Below, one piece after another: positions 17,870 to 27,332 of a DNA stretch of 64,000 nt; the stretch's first letter is position 1; each line of letters starts with the position of its first letter. A model generated the notes under the pieces. The model did not search any database. It saw only the letters and a list, made by a program, of their open reading frames with translations, and was not told the origin of the DNA. The translations under genes and the position numbers were made by a program. Origin of the DNA: JBKBUF01 sp046290815 (GTDB taxonomy: Bacteria > Bacteroidota > Bacteroidia > Cytophagales > Cytophagaceae); NCBI GenBank assembly GCA_046290815.1, contig JBKBUF010000009.1, positions 95,468-159,467 of the forward strand. Reading direction: 5' to 3'.

Positions 17870-20683
17870 CTAATCTCCTTTCAGAAGTTGAATCTTATTA
17901 ACTTTTACCCCTTCAACAGGTCCGCCTTCATTATTAAATACCAGCTTTATCCATTCGTTATCGAATGCAAACCAATTATACTGCATACTGGATCGGATCA
18001 TATAGTGCTGATCACCATCTTTTTTTTCCAGTACAAAAGTATATCCACCCTTTTCCGATTCACCATTTCCATAAGTAATTGTGCACTGATATTGATTAAC
18101 GACATCAGGAACAGTCAAGTCAAGCTTTACATAATTTCCTGAACTTTTGTCGAAACCTGGCAACTGATAAATATTTGATGAAGCAGGGTCCCAATTATGA
18201 AGCACATCGGCAGCAGAATATTTTTTATCAAAATTAGCCCAAATAAAGGGCAAATATCTAAGGTTAAAAATACCACTGAAATTTTTACATACATTTAACC
18301 CTTCGTCAGAGTGAAGTTCAATATCTTTTCTTAGCCATACATTGTAACCGTCCATCATTGAATATGGTCTGTAGTTCTGAAAAATAAATTCAGCCAATCT
18401 ATAATGTCTTACAGTATTTGGAACCTGGTCAACATTATCCCAAAAGCCATTCGATTCATGAGAAAAAATAACCGCAACTGTGTTATTCATTCTGATCTGT
18501 TCAATACTTTTATCCTGGAGGTAATCGTCATGGACAGTAAGCAAGGTTTGGTTAAAATAAACCGGCACTTTCCTTTCTGTAAAAAAGTACATCATGGGAG
18601 TATTTGAAAAATCAAAAAATGTACTTTGTTTGTTCGGGAAATTCTTATCCAGGAATTGCTTAAGTTCGGGAAAGTAACTTTTATTTCCTTGACCCTGATT
18701 AGTGGCCCTGCTTATTTTCTCCGAAAAACTAAGCTTTTCCGGAAATTTTTGAAACTTCAAAATTGCCGCCTCTAATAATCCTGAGGAATTTCTGACAGGG
18801 GGAATTGCAAAAAAATAAGGAACAACTATCAGGAGAGAGGTCATCAATGCCAGGCTGATGAAATTATTTATTTCATCCTTTAATAAGAGATATACGGAAA
18901 GGGGAATTATCAAATAAATGTATGCATTGAAATAGTTATCCGTACCCTCAATCAGACTATGTCTTAAGGTTCCTCTTTGAAAGTTAGCAAGGTAATATAT
19001 GATCATAAAAATGATACATATGAACAGAGCTCTGTTTTCAGAATAATACCTTGAAATGTTATAGAGAAAATAAACCAATATAAGTATAGCTATAGAAGGA
19101 AATACAAAATAATGTATCATAAAAGCTGGACCTCTGTCATATGCTATATCAGTATAGCCATAGGTTTGCGCAGAATCCAGGTAATGCAATGCCTGAAGCA
19201 TATTATCGATAACTGGAACCCCTTTAACCCAGCAAATTAATAAGGCAGGAATACAGAAAAATAATATGCCCGCGAGTGCACCTTTAATGAGCGATCCCGG
19301 GTTAAAATTTTCTTTCTGAAGGTAACTTATAACCAAAAAAGTTACAAGGGAGGCATATAATGAAGAAAGACCAATTTCAATTTTGTAAAGAAATAAGGCC
19401 CCAACAACGACAGTTACCATAAAATAATTCTTAAAACTGCGCTCAGAAAAAAGCCTTAATAAGAAAAAAATCGCAATTAAAGAAAAGCTCACATTATGGT
19501 GTACGAAAATTTTTGGCATCAAAAGAACCAAAGCGAATGCATAATAAGGATTAATCACCTTTGAGAAAGCAATAAAAATTAATACTGAAGCTATAACCTT
19601 TAAAAAGAAGTCATATAAAAACATGTCAGCCCCGATGTGCCCGTTCAGAAACACATAAACGAAATTGGGTATCAATTCCTGAAACATATGGCTGTTGAAA
19701 CTTTCAAGCAGCGGAATTTCATTCCATAAAAAAAATCTCTGTACTCCTAAGGCAGGGTTTGCCTTTTCAAAAAGCTCTCCGCTATAATCATAAAACGGTT
19801 CATAAAGGACAAATGAAGCTATACCAAAAATTAATACCGGTAAATAAAAGCTTACCAACCTTGAATTTAATTTCTGTTGACTAAGCTTATCAGGTTTCAT
19901 CCTAATAAAAAGAAAAAAAGAAATACACGCAGAGACAATAAGCAAAAAAAGAAAAACAGAAAATGATGAATTTAAATATATCTCCCGTTGATTCATTATC
20001 AGGTAAATTTCCCTGCTGAGAGTCACAAAAAAAGGAATAAAAACCAAAGGAGCAGAAGCAGCGAATAGTTTTGCTTTAAGTTCGAATGAAGAAATAAATG
20101 CAAATGTTATTACAGACAAATAGAAAACCGGAAGGAAAAGTTGCAGAAATTCGAGACCTTGAATTACATCAAACTCTTTGAGCAAAATATTCAATAGGAA
20201 TGTCAGCACAAAGGAAATAACCAGACAATAAAACCACGATAAGGCACTAAAAATAACATCTGGTTTAGCTTTCTTTATAAGACTAACCATGATGGGCAAA
20301 GGCAATAACCATACCATCAACTGATAACTGCTTATTGTGTTATAGCCTAAAAAGCCAAATATAATCAAGAACGACCCCGCGAAAGAAACAATTTCAAGAA
20401 CATTTCCCTCAACAATTGTCAGAAGTCGGGAAAAAATCCTGCCTGACAAATATTTAATAAGGATGAAAACAAATGAAAATATAGCAATGGCTTTGTAAAA
20501 GAACCTCACCCTATAAGAAATATCAATTTTTTCCAAAGTGGCAATACCAATCATCCTTTTATCAAAAGACAACAGTTCATGATTGTAATTATTACACAAG
20601 ACAAGCAGAGCTAAAGTCGCAATGAAAAATGAAAAGAGAGAGGAGTTATTTGATGATTTATCAAATGCAGTTTCATCAGTCAT
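17870..20683 (-). CDS. Large polytopic membrane protein, probable GT-C-like glycan enzyme
   Basis: 937 residues. The first ~640 hold many hydrophobic helices (about 15), with loops containing RGPAFMIHYF and NFQRGTLRHSLIEGTDNYFN. The last ~300 residues are soluble (extracytoplasmic) with aromatic-rich beta segments. The organisation resembles GT-C membrane glycosyltransferases that use polyprenyl-linked donors, but I recognise no diagnostic motif, so this is by architecture and context (kdn genes upstream, methyltransferase and GT9 downstream). It could equally be a polysaccharide-modifying or translocating protein. Confidence 0.65.
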   Translation of the reverse strand: MTDETAFDKSSNNSSLFSFFIATLALLVLCNNYNHELLSFDKRMIGIATLEKIDISYRVRFFYKAIAIFSFVFILIKYLSGRIFSRLLTIVEGNVLEIVSFAGSFLIIFGFLGYNTISSYQLMVWLLPLPIMVSLIKKAKPDVIFSALSWFYCLVISFVLTFLLNILLKEFDVIQGLEFLQLFLPVFYLSVITFAFISSFELKAKLFAASAPLVFIPFFVTLSREIYLIMNQREIYLNSSFSVFLFLLIVSACISFFLFIRMKPDKLSQQKLNSRLVSFYLPVLIFGIASFVLYEPFYDYSGELFEKANPALGVQRFFLWNEIPLLESFNSHMFQELIPNFVYVFLNGHIGADMFLYDFFLKVIASVLIFIAFSKVINPYYAFALVLLMPKIFVHHNVSFSLIAIFFLLRLFSERSFKNYFMVTVVVGALFLYKIEIGLSSLYASLVTFLVISYLQKENFNPGSLIKGALAGILFFCIPALLICWVKGVPVIDNMLQALHYLDSAQTYGYTDIAYDRGPAFMIHYFVFPSIAILILVYFLYNISRYYSENRALFICIIFMIIYYLANFQRGTLRHSLIEGTDNYFNAYIYLIIPLSVYLLLKDEINNFISLALMTSLLIVVPYFFAIPPVRNSSGLLEAAILKFQKFPEKLSFSEKISRATNQGQGNKSYFPELKQFLDKNFPNKQSTFFDFSNTPMMYFFTERKVPVYFNQTLLTVHDDYLQDKSIEQIRMNNTVAVIFSHESNGFWDNVDQVPNTVRHYRLAEFIFQNYRPYSMMDGYNVWLRKDIELHSDEGLNVCKNFSGIFNLRYLPFIWANFDKKYSAADVLHNWDPASSNIYQLPGFDKSSGNYVKLDLTVPDVVNQYQCTITYGNGESEKGGYTFVLEKKDGDQHYMIRSSMQYNWFAFDNEWIKLVFNNEGGPVEGVKVNKIQLLKGD

Positions 20684-20712
20684 ATAGGATAGGAAATATA
20701 ATAATGAGTAAA

Positions 20713-20746
20713 ATGCATTGCACTTCTATTCTGAAATGCAATGCAT
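20713..20746. repeat. Inverted repeat between kdnB and the large membrane protein
   Basis: Perfect 10-bp arms ATGCATTGCA / TGCAATGCAT with a 14-nt loop; on the minus strand the right arm is followed by TTTTACT. It could be a weak intra-operon terminator or attenuator, or a processing site. Confidence 0.6.
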
Positions 20747-20758
20747 AAAAATAGGGCT

Positions 20759-21838
20759 TTATAACCTTCTGAACATATCTTTAATATCATTCAGTGTAAG
20801 CTTTTCCTTCCAGTCCAGTCCGATTGCATGCTTCCACATATGATCCAATTTATAAGAGACTTCTGCCATCTGGGTAATTTCATCCTCTGTCCATCCTTTA
20901 GCCAGATTTTGAGGAAGAGTCACCTTGTGTTTTTTAACCATCTCTTTGAATTCAGCCACAGCATCGCCGTAAAACTCCTGAAGGTTGTTAAAAGCAAGAC
21001 AATTGGCATACCCATGTCTTAGTCCGAATACAAATGACAAACCATAGGATAATGCATGGCAAGCTCCTACTTCTGAATATGTCAGACTTAATCCACCCAT
21101 AAGAGAAGCGACCATTAATTTTTCATCATTTATAGCAGTCTGGCCGCAACCCTCTCTGATAAATACATCTCTGCATAATTCAAGTGATTGCTGTGCATAG
21201 GCTGTACTGAACACGTTTTTATACATCCCGCATTCAGATTCTATACAATGGATATAAGTATCCATTCCGGTATAAAACCATTGATCCGTGGGAACATCTG
21301 CCACCAGATCCGGATCCAAAACAATTTGATTGAAAGGAGTCCATTCACATTTTAATCCCAGCTTTTTCTCCGGACCGGTAACAACTGCAGTAGTAGAAAC
21401 CTCTGCGCCGGTACCTGCAAGTGTAGGTACCCCCACATGATAAATTCCGGGATTCTTAACAAGATTGAGACCTTGATACAGTTGGGATGATCCTTCATTG
21501 GTGAACATTAAAGAACTTGCTTTAGCAATATCCATAATGCTTCCCCCTCCTATACCAATTACTCCTGAAGGAATTCCTTTCGAAGATTTTACTGTGTCAC
21601 GCACATAATCAATTTGATCTGTTGTAGGTTCGTATTCATCAACATTAATGTACATGACTACATCTTCCGGCCTGGTTTTAATTCTTTTCGCCAGCGGTTT
21701 GTTCTCAAAATATTTATCGACAATAAAAAGCATAAACTTATCATTGTCATTTCTTTTTTCATTTATTATTTCTTCCAACTGGTTGAAAGCACCACGTCCG
21801 TAAACAACCTTGTCAACGTTTCTGAAATTCTTATGCAT
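20759..21838 (-). CDS. kdnB: Kdo 8-oxidase, iron-containing alcohol dehydrogenase
   Basis: 359 residues of the Fe-ADH family: VIGIGGGSIMDIAKA binds the dinucleotide, and MDTYIHCIES, GACHALSYGL and RHGYANC supply the metal-binding His residues. Adjacent to a KdnA-type aminotransferase and divergent from kdsB, it fits 3-deoxy-alpha-D-manno-octulosonate 8-oxidase, which oxidises the C8 hydroxyl of Kdo so KdnA can aminate it (pathway described in Shewanella oneidensis). The first 8 bp overlap the end of kdnA. Function is assigned from family plus gene pair; without the partner it would be only an Fe-ADH. Confidence 0.87.
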   Translation of the reverse strand: MHKNFRNVDKVVYGRGAFNQLEEIINEKRNDNDKFMLFIVDKYFENKPLAKRIKTRPEDVVMYINVDEYEPTTDQIDYVRDTVKSSKGIPSGVIGIGGGSIMDIAKASSLMFTNEGSSQLYQGLNLVKNPGIYHVGVPTLAGTGAEVSTTAVVTGPEKKLGLKCEWTPFNQIVLDPDLVADVPTDQWFYTGMDTYIHCIESECGMYKNVFSTAYAQQSLELCRDVFIREGCGQTAINDEKLMVASLMGGLSLTYSEVGACHALSYGLSFVFGLRHGYANCLAFNNLQEFYGDAVAEFKEMVKKHKVTLPQNLAKGWTEDEITQMAEVSYKLDHMWKHAIGLDWKEKLTLNDIKDMFRRL

Positions 21839-23042
21839 TTTGTAAACTCTTTACTACTTTATTGATTGATGAAACCATTTTATCTGCTAATTGCGCAAGT
21901 TGTTCTTCAGTCCAGGTGCAACGAATACCGAAAGAAATCAGTCTTCCAATTACTTCCTGTGACTTCGGCAACTGCAGGTTATGATAATCCTGTGGTGCGC
22001 CCAATTTATTTATCGGCAAAGGACCCGCTGTTTTCAGGTTTTTCAAATGATCCCATTGATTTATGAAATGGTAGTTATTTAAAAACCAATAGTTTGCTCC
22101 TGCAATACCATCTTCTGCAAATTGCTTTACAACCTGCTGAGCTGTTTTAGTATCAGGCAGGAAGAAATTCAGGAAGGTTGCTGAATCGCCCTCAGGATCG
22201 GGCATAGGCCTGAATGTTACAGAGGGTATTTCTGATAACCTTTTTTTCAGATAAGCTTTATTCTTTCTGTTCTGTGAGCGAATGTATTCTGCCTTTCTTG
22301 TCTGAGCCAAACCAACTGCTGCATTCAATTCACCCAGACGGAAGTTTAATCCTAAAATCGGATGTGGTTCCATTCCCCGGTTATTCCCTTCATGATTATG
22401 TCCATGATCGGAGAAGCAATCTGCAATTTTAAAAGCATCTTCTGAATTGGTAATAAATAAACCTGCTTCCCCACCTGTAGTAAGCTTAAAGAAGTCCATA
22501 GAGATACCTCCGGCTACTCCGAATAATCCTACATGCTTTCCTTTGTAGGTTGCACCCAGAGCCTGTCCTGCATCTTCAACAAGTATCAGATTATGCTCTT
22601 TGCATACAGCCTGTATAGCATCCATATCTGCAGCTGCACCACACATATGTACGACAAGCACTGCTTTGGTCTTAGAACTAACCGCCCTTTTTATACCTTC
22701 TGCGCTTAAACAAAGGTTTTCATCAATTTCGGCAAATACAGGTAGTGCACCTGCAAAAAGCACCGCTTCGATACTGGCAATAAAAGTAAAAGGGGGAACA
22801 ATCACTTCATCGCCATATCCAATTCCTGCAGCAGCAAGCACACACTGCACTGCGGCCGTACCACTGGAAATAGCATGAACATACTTAGCTCCTGTAAATT
22901 TTTTAACTTCTGCTTCAAGTTCTCTGGTCTTCCACATTCCCTTACGCATATCATCGTGTCCGTAACGGAAAAGTGCTCCTGTACCAAGCACATCCATTAC
23001 TTCTTTTCTTTCTTCATCTCCGAATAATTCTGTTCCGGGCAT
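21831..23042 (-). CDS. kdnA: 8-amino-3,8-dideoxy-Kdo transaminase, DegT/DnrJ/EryC1 family
   Basis: 403 residues. PLP-dependent sugar aminotransferase: ISSGTAAVQCVLAAAGIGYG near 60, Asp157 in LVEDAGQALGA (pyridine nitrogen) and internal-aldimine Lys186 in SMDFFKLTTGGEAG. The N-terminus MPGTELFGDEERKEVMDVL is typical of the KdnA group. Together with KdnB it converts Kdo to 8-amino-Kdo, which is activated by a KdsB-type cytidylyltransferase for LPS assembly. First gene of the minus-strand operon; divergent from kdsB across 181 bp. Confidence 0.88.
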   Translation of the reverse strand: MPGTELFGDEERKEVMDVLGTGALFRYGHDDMRKGMWKTRELEAEVKKFTGAKYVHAISSGTAAVQCVLAAAGIGYGDEVIVPPFTFIASIEAVLFAGALPVFAEIDENLCLSAEGIKRAVSSKTKAVLVVHMCGAAADMDAIQAVCKEHNLILVEDAGQALGATYKGKHVGLFGVAGGISMDFFKLTTGGEAGLFITNSEDAFKIADCFSDHGHNHEGNNRGMEPHPILGLNFRLGELNAAVGLAQTRKAEYIRSQNRKNKAYLKKRLSEIPSVTFRPMPDPEGDSATFLNFFLPDTKTAQQVVKQFAEDGIAGANYWFLNNYHFINQWDHLKNLKTAGPLPINKLGAPQDYHNLQLPKSQEVIGRLISFGIRCTWTEEQLAQLADKMVSSINKVVKSLQNA

Positions 23043-23223
23043 AGTATTATGGTTTTAAAAGTTATAATTCAATTAATGAAATTTGAAAAAATTTAAACCG
23101 GCATATTGTCATTTTCAGGCAAAATTCGGTCAGGATTTAGCAGTCAAATTTCTGGTTTTAATAAATTAGCATTAAAATTACAGATATTTATCGAATAATA
23201 TTTAATGGACGGATCTATTTAAA

Positions 23224-23994
23224 ATGAATAAAAAGGAATTTTTGGGAATTATACCCGCCAGATACGGGTCTTCAAGGCTTGAAGGAAAGCCATTACTTGA
23301 CATTGCCGGCAAAACAATGATCCGCAGAGTGTATGAATTATGTTCAGAGGTATTCACTCATTTGTATGTAGCTACCGATGATGAGAGGATTGTAAATGAG
23401 GTAAAATCTTTTGGTGGAAAATATGTAATGACCTCGATTGACCATACAAATGGAACATCAAGGTGCCTGGAAGCCTCAGAAAAGATTTTTCAGATTGAAA
23501 AAAGGACTTATGATGCAATTATAAATATCCAGGGAGATGAACCCCTGATTGATCCGGGACAATTGCGTGATATCCTGAAATGCTTTGAGGACAATGCCAC
23601 AGAAATGGCCACATTGGTAATACCTGTTACCGACCCCAATGACCTCGAAAATGAAAGTGAGGTATTTGTAACCATGGATAAAAACAAGTATGCTTTATAC
23701 TTCAGCAGGTCTGTAATACCATATGTAAGAGGTATAAAAAGGAAAGAATGGCTACAACATGCTACTATCTATAAACATCTTGGATTGTATGGATATACTA
23801 TTAACGCATTAAAAGAATTTTCCAGCCTTCCGGTGTCATTCCTTGAAAAAACAGAATCCCTTGAACAAAACAGGTGGATAGAAGCCGGTAAAAAAATCAA
23901 AGTGGGGGTAACCAGATTCGACAGTATTCCGGTGGATACAGCTGAAGATCTTGAACGGGTAAGGAAAATTATAGGGCAAAAAGAAGGAAAGTAA
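23224..23994 (+). CDS. kdsB: 3-deoxy-manno-octulosonate cytidylyltransferase (probably Kdo8N-accepting)
   Basis: 256 residues. GIIPARYGSSRLEGKPLLDI is the CTP-binding start of KdsB, with NIQGDEPLIDP (catalytic Asp/metal) and the FSRSVIPYVR segment also present. It forms CMP-Kdo, or by context CMP-8-amino-Kdo, before transfer to lipid A. It is divergent from kdnA-kdnB, the arrangement expected if this KdsB serves the amino sugar. ATG at 23224 gives the family N-terminus directly. Confidence 0.93.
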   Translation: MNKKEFLGIIPARYGSSRLEGKPLLDIAGKTMIRRVYELCSEVFTHLYVATDDERIVNEVKSFGGKYVMTSIDHTNGTSRCLEASEKIFQIEKRTYDAIINIQGDEPLIDPGQLRDILKCFEDNATEMATLVIPVTDPNDLENESEVFVTMDKNKYALYFSRSVIPYVRGIKRKEWLQHATIYKHLGLYGYTINALKEFSSLPVSFLEKTESLEQNRWIEAGKKIKVGVTRFDSIPVDTAEDLERVRKIIGQKEGK

Positions 23995-24174
23995 AAGACG
24001 GTTGAATATTAGGACTTTAAAATAACTACATACAGCAAGTCCAAATCTTACCAATCTTTTTCATGGCTGTCGTTTGGATTATTTCATTTTTTATACTAAA
24101 TTATTCTACTTTTTGTACAAAGGTAATATCAATAACCCTCTGACTTTTTAATTTTTTTTACAATTTAAAAAACT

Positions 24175-24822
24175 ATGGAATTTAACGAATACCAACAACA
24201 ATCTGGCAATCAGAATATTATAAGCACGATTGAGAAGTTAAAGAGTAAATACGAGGTTAAACTTATCGACCTTGAAAAGGAAAGTTATTTTTCAGACTTA
24301 AATATCTTCCTTAGAAGCTTTCAGTTGTTAAACCATTATCATGAATTTGATATTGTAAACATTCTGAATCTTAACCCGGGTAACGACGATATAAAAATCA
24401 TTAATGCCCATGTATCATTTTTCGGATTTGAAAGCAAAGGAAAAACCAGTGCCTTTGGTGATAATCTGACATTAGGCTATCTGAATCTTCCGATAGATTT
24501 TGGTCATGTACTTATGACCCCTGAAACATTTACAGACAAGGTAATAGATTTCTTTACCAGGAGGGAAATTGACTTTGAAGAAAATAAAGAATTCAGCGAT
24601 AAATTTTATCTGATAGGCACAAACAAAGAGTTGTTAAAAACCAAAATCAATAGAGGGATACAAGAAGTGTTGGTCAATTACCCGGACATTCATATTGAAA
24701 TTATAGGAAGAAAACTAATTGCATTGTTTCCTGAAAAAATGAATGACCATGAAGGAATGCTTGCTTTGGCCCTTATCCTTGAAACCATAAAAAAAGAAAT
24801 TCAGTCAGATTCTGCGGAATAG
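24175..24822 (+). CDS. Hypothetical cytosolic protein
   Basis: 215 residues, no signal peptide, no membrane segment, acidic. The sequence is a regular alpha/beta mixture: helical 15-60, then IKIINAHVSFFGFESKG, a middle segment PIDFGHVLMTPETFTDKV, and a C-terminal IHIEIIGRKLIALFPEKMNDHEGMLA. I recognise no family. It is the only plus-strand gene between kdsB and the long minus-strand run and ends 7 bp before the convergent radical SAM stop. Codon use looks native. Confidence 0.7.
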   Translation: MEFNEYQQQSGNQNIISTIEKLKSKYEVKLIDLEKESYFSDLNIFLRSFQLLNHYHEFDIVNILNLNPGNDDIKIINAHVSFFGFESKGKTSAFGDNLTLGYLNLPIDFGHVLMTPETFTDKVIDFFTRREIDFEENKEFSDKFYLIGTNKELLKTKINRGIQEVLVNYPDIHIEIIGRKLIALFPEKMNDHEGMLALALILETIKKEIQSDSAE

Positions 24823-24829
24823 GCAGATT

Positions 24830-25816
24830 TTAATTTGATTTGAGTAATTTCTTCCAGGTACCTTTTTCCAGATTGTATTTGATTGTCCCTCGAAGGGACT
24901 TCCACCAGTATTTATTTATTTCAACGGCAAAGGAAGGTTGCATATAGCAATTGATAGTGCAGCCTTCACATTCCGGAAGCCTTCCCTCTGTTGCTATCAG
25001 TTGTTTAATTTTTGAGGAATTATATAGTTCAAATAGTTTTCCTTCGATAGGAAACTGTTCAACACCTAAATGGTAACAGGGTAACACTAATTTATTTTCG
25101 GGAGAAATTACAATAGTTGTTGAAGCCGCTTTACACACCGGTCCATGGATATGGTTTCCTCCATCGATTCTTAAATCGATAAAAGACTCATTTAAGTAAA
25201 CCAGTTTCTTTCTGCCCCATTTCTTTAAAGTGATCAGACTATCTTTTGTTAATCCATTAAACGTTTCAACCTGATTATATTCAAACACCGGATTTAAGAG
25301 CAACATTAGATTTTCCGGCAGACACAAATTGTCATATACCTTTGCAATCTGATCTATATTCTTCTCAAAAACGGTAAATAGAATATCCGGGCGTTCCCCA
25401 AGCTTTTTTGCTATCTTTATAGATTCAAGCACAAAATCATAACAAGCCACACCTCGCATTTCATCATGCATCTTTTTATCATATGCATCGAGAGAGAAAT
25501 GAAGCATATCTACCTTTCCTTTGATTTTCTCCGCTAACTTTGGATACAAAAGTGTATTGGTGGTAAGTGTAGTTAAAAATCCTTTCTGTTTTGCCAGCAA
25601 AAGTAACTGATCTATCTTTTGGTGAAGGAGGGGTTCACCACCGGTAAAATCAATTACCTTAACTCCTAATTTCTTAAGATCTGTAAAATTTTTTTCAGCA
25701 TCTTCCAGCGTGACATAAGGAGAAGGCTTTTCCCAAATATCACAAAAGCTGCATGTGGCGTTGCAGCGATAGGTTACATAATAATTACATAAGACAGGTT
25801 TTCTGATAAGTCTCAT
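24830..25816 (-). CDS. Radical SAM protein with C-terminal SPASM-like cysteines
   Basis: 328 residues. The [4Fe-4S]-SAM motif is CNATCSFCDIW (Cys18, Cys22, Cys25), followed by VIDFTGGEPLLH (GGEP motif) and TTLTTNT. C-terminal Cys residues in GPVCKAAS, VLPCYHLG and PECEGCTINCYMQ suggest an auxiliary cluster of the SPASM/twitch type. The reaction is unknown; relatives include peptide-modifying and cofactor enzymes. It starts 9 bp after the PhoX-like gene, so the two are probably co-transcribed. No obvious small precursor peptide is encoded next to it. Confidence 0.85.
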   Translation of the reverse strand: MRLIRKPVLCNYYVTYRCNATCSFCDIWEKPSPYVTLEDAEKNFTDLKKLGVKVIDFTGGEPLLHQKIDQLLLLAKQKGFLTTLTTNTLLYPKLAEKIKGKVDMLHFSLDAYDKKMHDEMRGVACYDFVLESIKIAKKLGERPDILFTVFEKNIDQIAKVYDNLCLPENLMLLLNPVFEYNQVETFNGLTKDSLITLKKWGRKKLVYLNESFIDLRIDGGNHIHGPVCKAASTTIVISPENKLVLPCYHLGVEQFPIEGKLFELYNSSKIKQLIATEGRLPECEGCTINCYMQPSFAVEINKYWWKSLRGTIKYNLEKGTWKKLLKSN

Positions 25817-25825
25817 AATACCCGG

Positions 25826-27289
25826 TTACTTCTTATTCTTTTTTGCCAACCCTGAAATGGCAATAGTCATCGATTTGTTAAAAGGAGGAGTATTGGCCAA
25901 ATCCGGATGCTGAATATTTACAAAGTAAGTTTCTCCATCAGGAGTAAAGGCACCCCCGGTAGTTTCAGCTCCCGGAGGAGCTACTAAAAACCTTTGAAGG
26001 TCATCTAAAGTCGGATTCTTCTTTGAAAGATCCAGCCAATAAATTTCATTTATATATTTATTGTCCTTTAAGGCGGCAGCAGAAACTCTGCCTTTATTCA
26101 AAGCAATAATATCCTCATTTATTACAAGATAATTTTTTCCCTTAATTTTTACGGATGTCAGCCCGTCGGGATTCGAAAAATGTTTTTCCGGGTCTTTAAG
26201 TGCTTGCCCTCCGGCAATCAAAACTTTCATGCCGTTAAATTCAGGATCAAATTCCAGAATACTTCCATAGGGATAATCATATGAATTATTGTCCTTTTTA
26301 TATCTCTGTAAATGCGGTGAAGGAAAAGCATTTTTTAGATTGGAGCTATCCAGTTTAAAATCATCAGCACCGGTTTCAGATATATATATTTTTTTATTTA
26401 TATAAGTTATCCATTCCATACGCACAAATGCAGTAGCTCCCATATTCAAAGCTACTTCTCTTATACGCTTGAGTGAATCCATAACCATCGGCAGTTTAAT
26501 CCAGGCCCCGCATTCACCCTGGTCTACATTTCGGAATGCATATAACTGTCCTGAAGTAAAATCATTGGGTGAATCGGCGATGAAACGAAAAAAAACAGAT
26601 GGCAAATAATCATCACACAGGAAGATAGTTTTGTTATCAGGCATTACTAATATGCCTTCATGGGAAAAACGACCCAGAGAATACAACTTATTTAAAGCCT
26701 TTCTGGAAACAGGATCAACTTCCACGACCCATCCCATATTGTCGCAACGGGACAAGCCATTAAAAACAGAGGTATCCCGGAACCCTCTTCCTTTTTTTAT
26801 TAAATCTGCATTGCATGCGGGAGGAAATTCCTCTGTAGTCAGAATGGTCCCTTTGCCGGTCAGAGTACCACTGCAATTCTGATATGTACCACCAACGGGT
26901 GAAAAGTCGATGACATGATAATCGCTGGTAACCACCCAACCGTTGGTACCCCGCTTTACTTCAAATACAGTTCCTCCTCCTCCATCACCAGCGACTGAAT
27001 TGGTATCATTGGTTTCATGAGAAACATAAAAAAAACCTTCATCTGAGGATTCGCCTTTTGGTATAAATGCATTGAAGTCATGATTCCCCTTTGATGGAGC
27101 TTTCTGACCTTTATCGTTTACCACTATTTCACCTTCCCTGAAAAGAATATCATATTTGAGGCCCTCCGGAATCACTACTTTATCCGCCATTGACTGAAAA
27201 GGCACAGGTTGAAAAGGAACCTGTGCCTTTAAAAGTGGAAATAAATGGGTTAAAACTATAATTAATAGTAAGCGCATAAAACGAATCAA
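25826..27289 (-). CDS. PhoX-like (DUF839) secreted phosphatase-family protein
   Basis: 487 residues with an N-terminal Sec-type signal (cleavage near KAQ, 22). DUF839/PhoX propeller features include FFYVSHETN, the segment NCSGTLTGKGTILTTEEF holding Cys139 and the TTEE pair, and repeated ISETGADDF- and DGLT-type turns. PhoX from Pseudomonas is an extracytoplasmic Fe/Ca phosphatase and the Cys is an iron ligand there; the same residue is present here. PhoX is usually Tat-exported, but I see no twin arginine. Activity is inferred from the family. Confidence 0.82.
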   Translation of the reverse strand: MIRFMRLLLIIVLTHLFPLLKAQVPFQPVPFQSMADKVVIPEGLKYDILFREGEIVVNDKGQKAPSKGNHDFNAFIPKGESSDEGFFYVSHETNDTNSVAGDGGGGTVFEVKRGTNGWVVTSDYHVIDFSPVGGTYQNCSGTLTGKGTILTTEEFPPACNADLIKKGRGFRDTSVFNGLSRCDNMGWVVEVDPVSRKALNKLYSLGRFSHEGILVMPDNKTIFLCDDYLPSVFFRFIADSPNDFTSGQLYAFRNVDQGECGAWIKLPMVMDSLKRIREVALNMGATAFVRMEWITYINKKIYISETGADDFKLDSSNLKNAFPSPHLQRYKKDNNSYDYPYGSILEFDPEFNGMKVLIAGGQALKDPEKHFSNPDGLTSVKIKGKNYLVINEDIIALNKGRVSAAALKDNKYINEIYWLDLSKKNPTLDDLQRFLVAPPGAETTGGAFTPDGETYFVNIQHPDLANTPPFNKSMTIAISGLAKKNKK

Positions 27290-27290
27290 A

Positions 27291-27327
27291 TATCACTTGT
27301 TAATTTATGAATATTTAACAAGTGATA
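27291..27327. terminator. Hairpin between T9SS gene and PhoX-like gene
   Basis: Perfect 13-bp arms TATCACTTGTTAA / TTAACAAGTGATA with an 11-nt loop, just after the minus-strand T9SS gene stop. The T-run is short (TTTG), so it may be a terminator or an mRNA-stabilising stem. Confidence 0.6.
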
Positions 27328-27332
27328 ATGTT

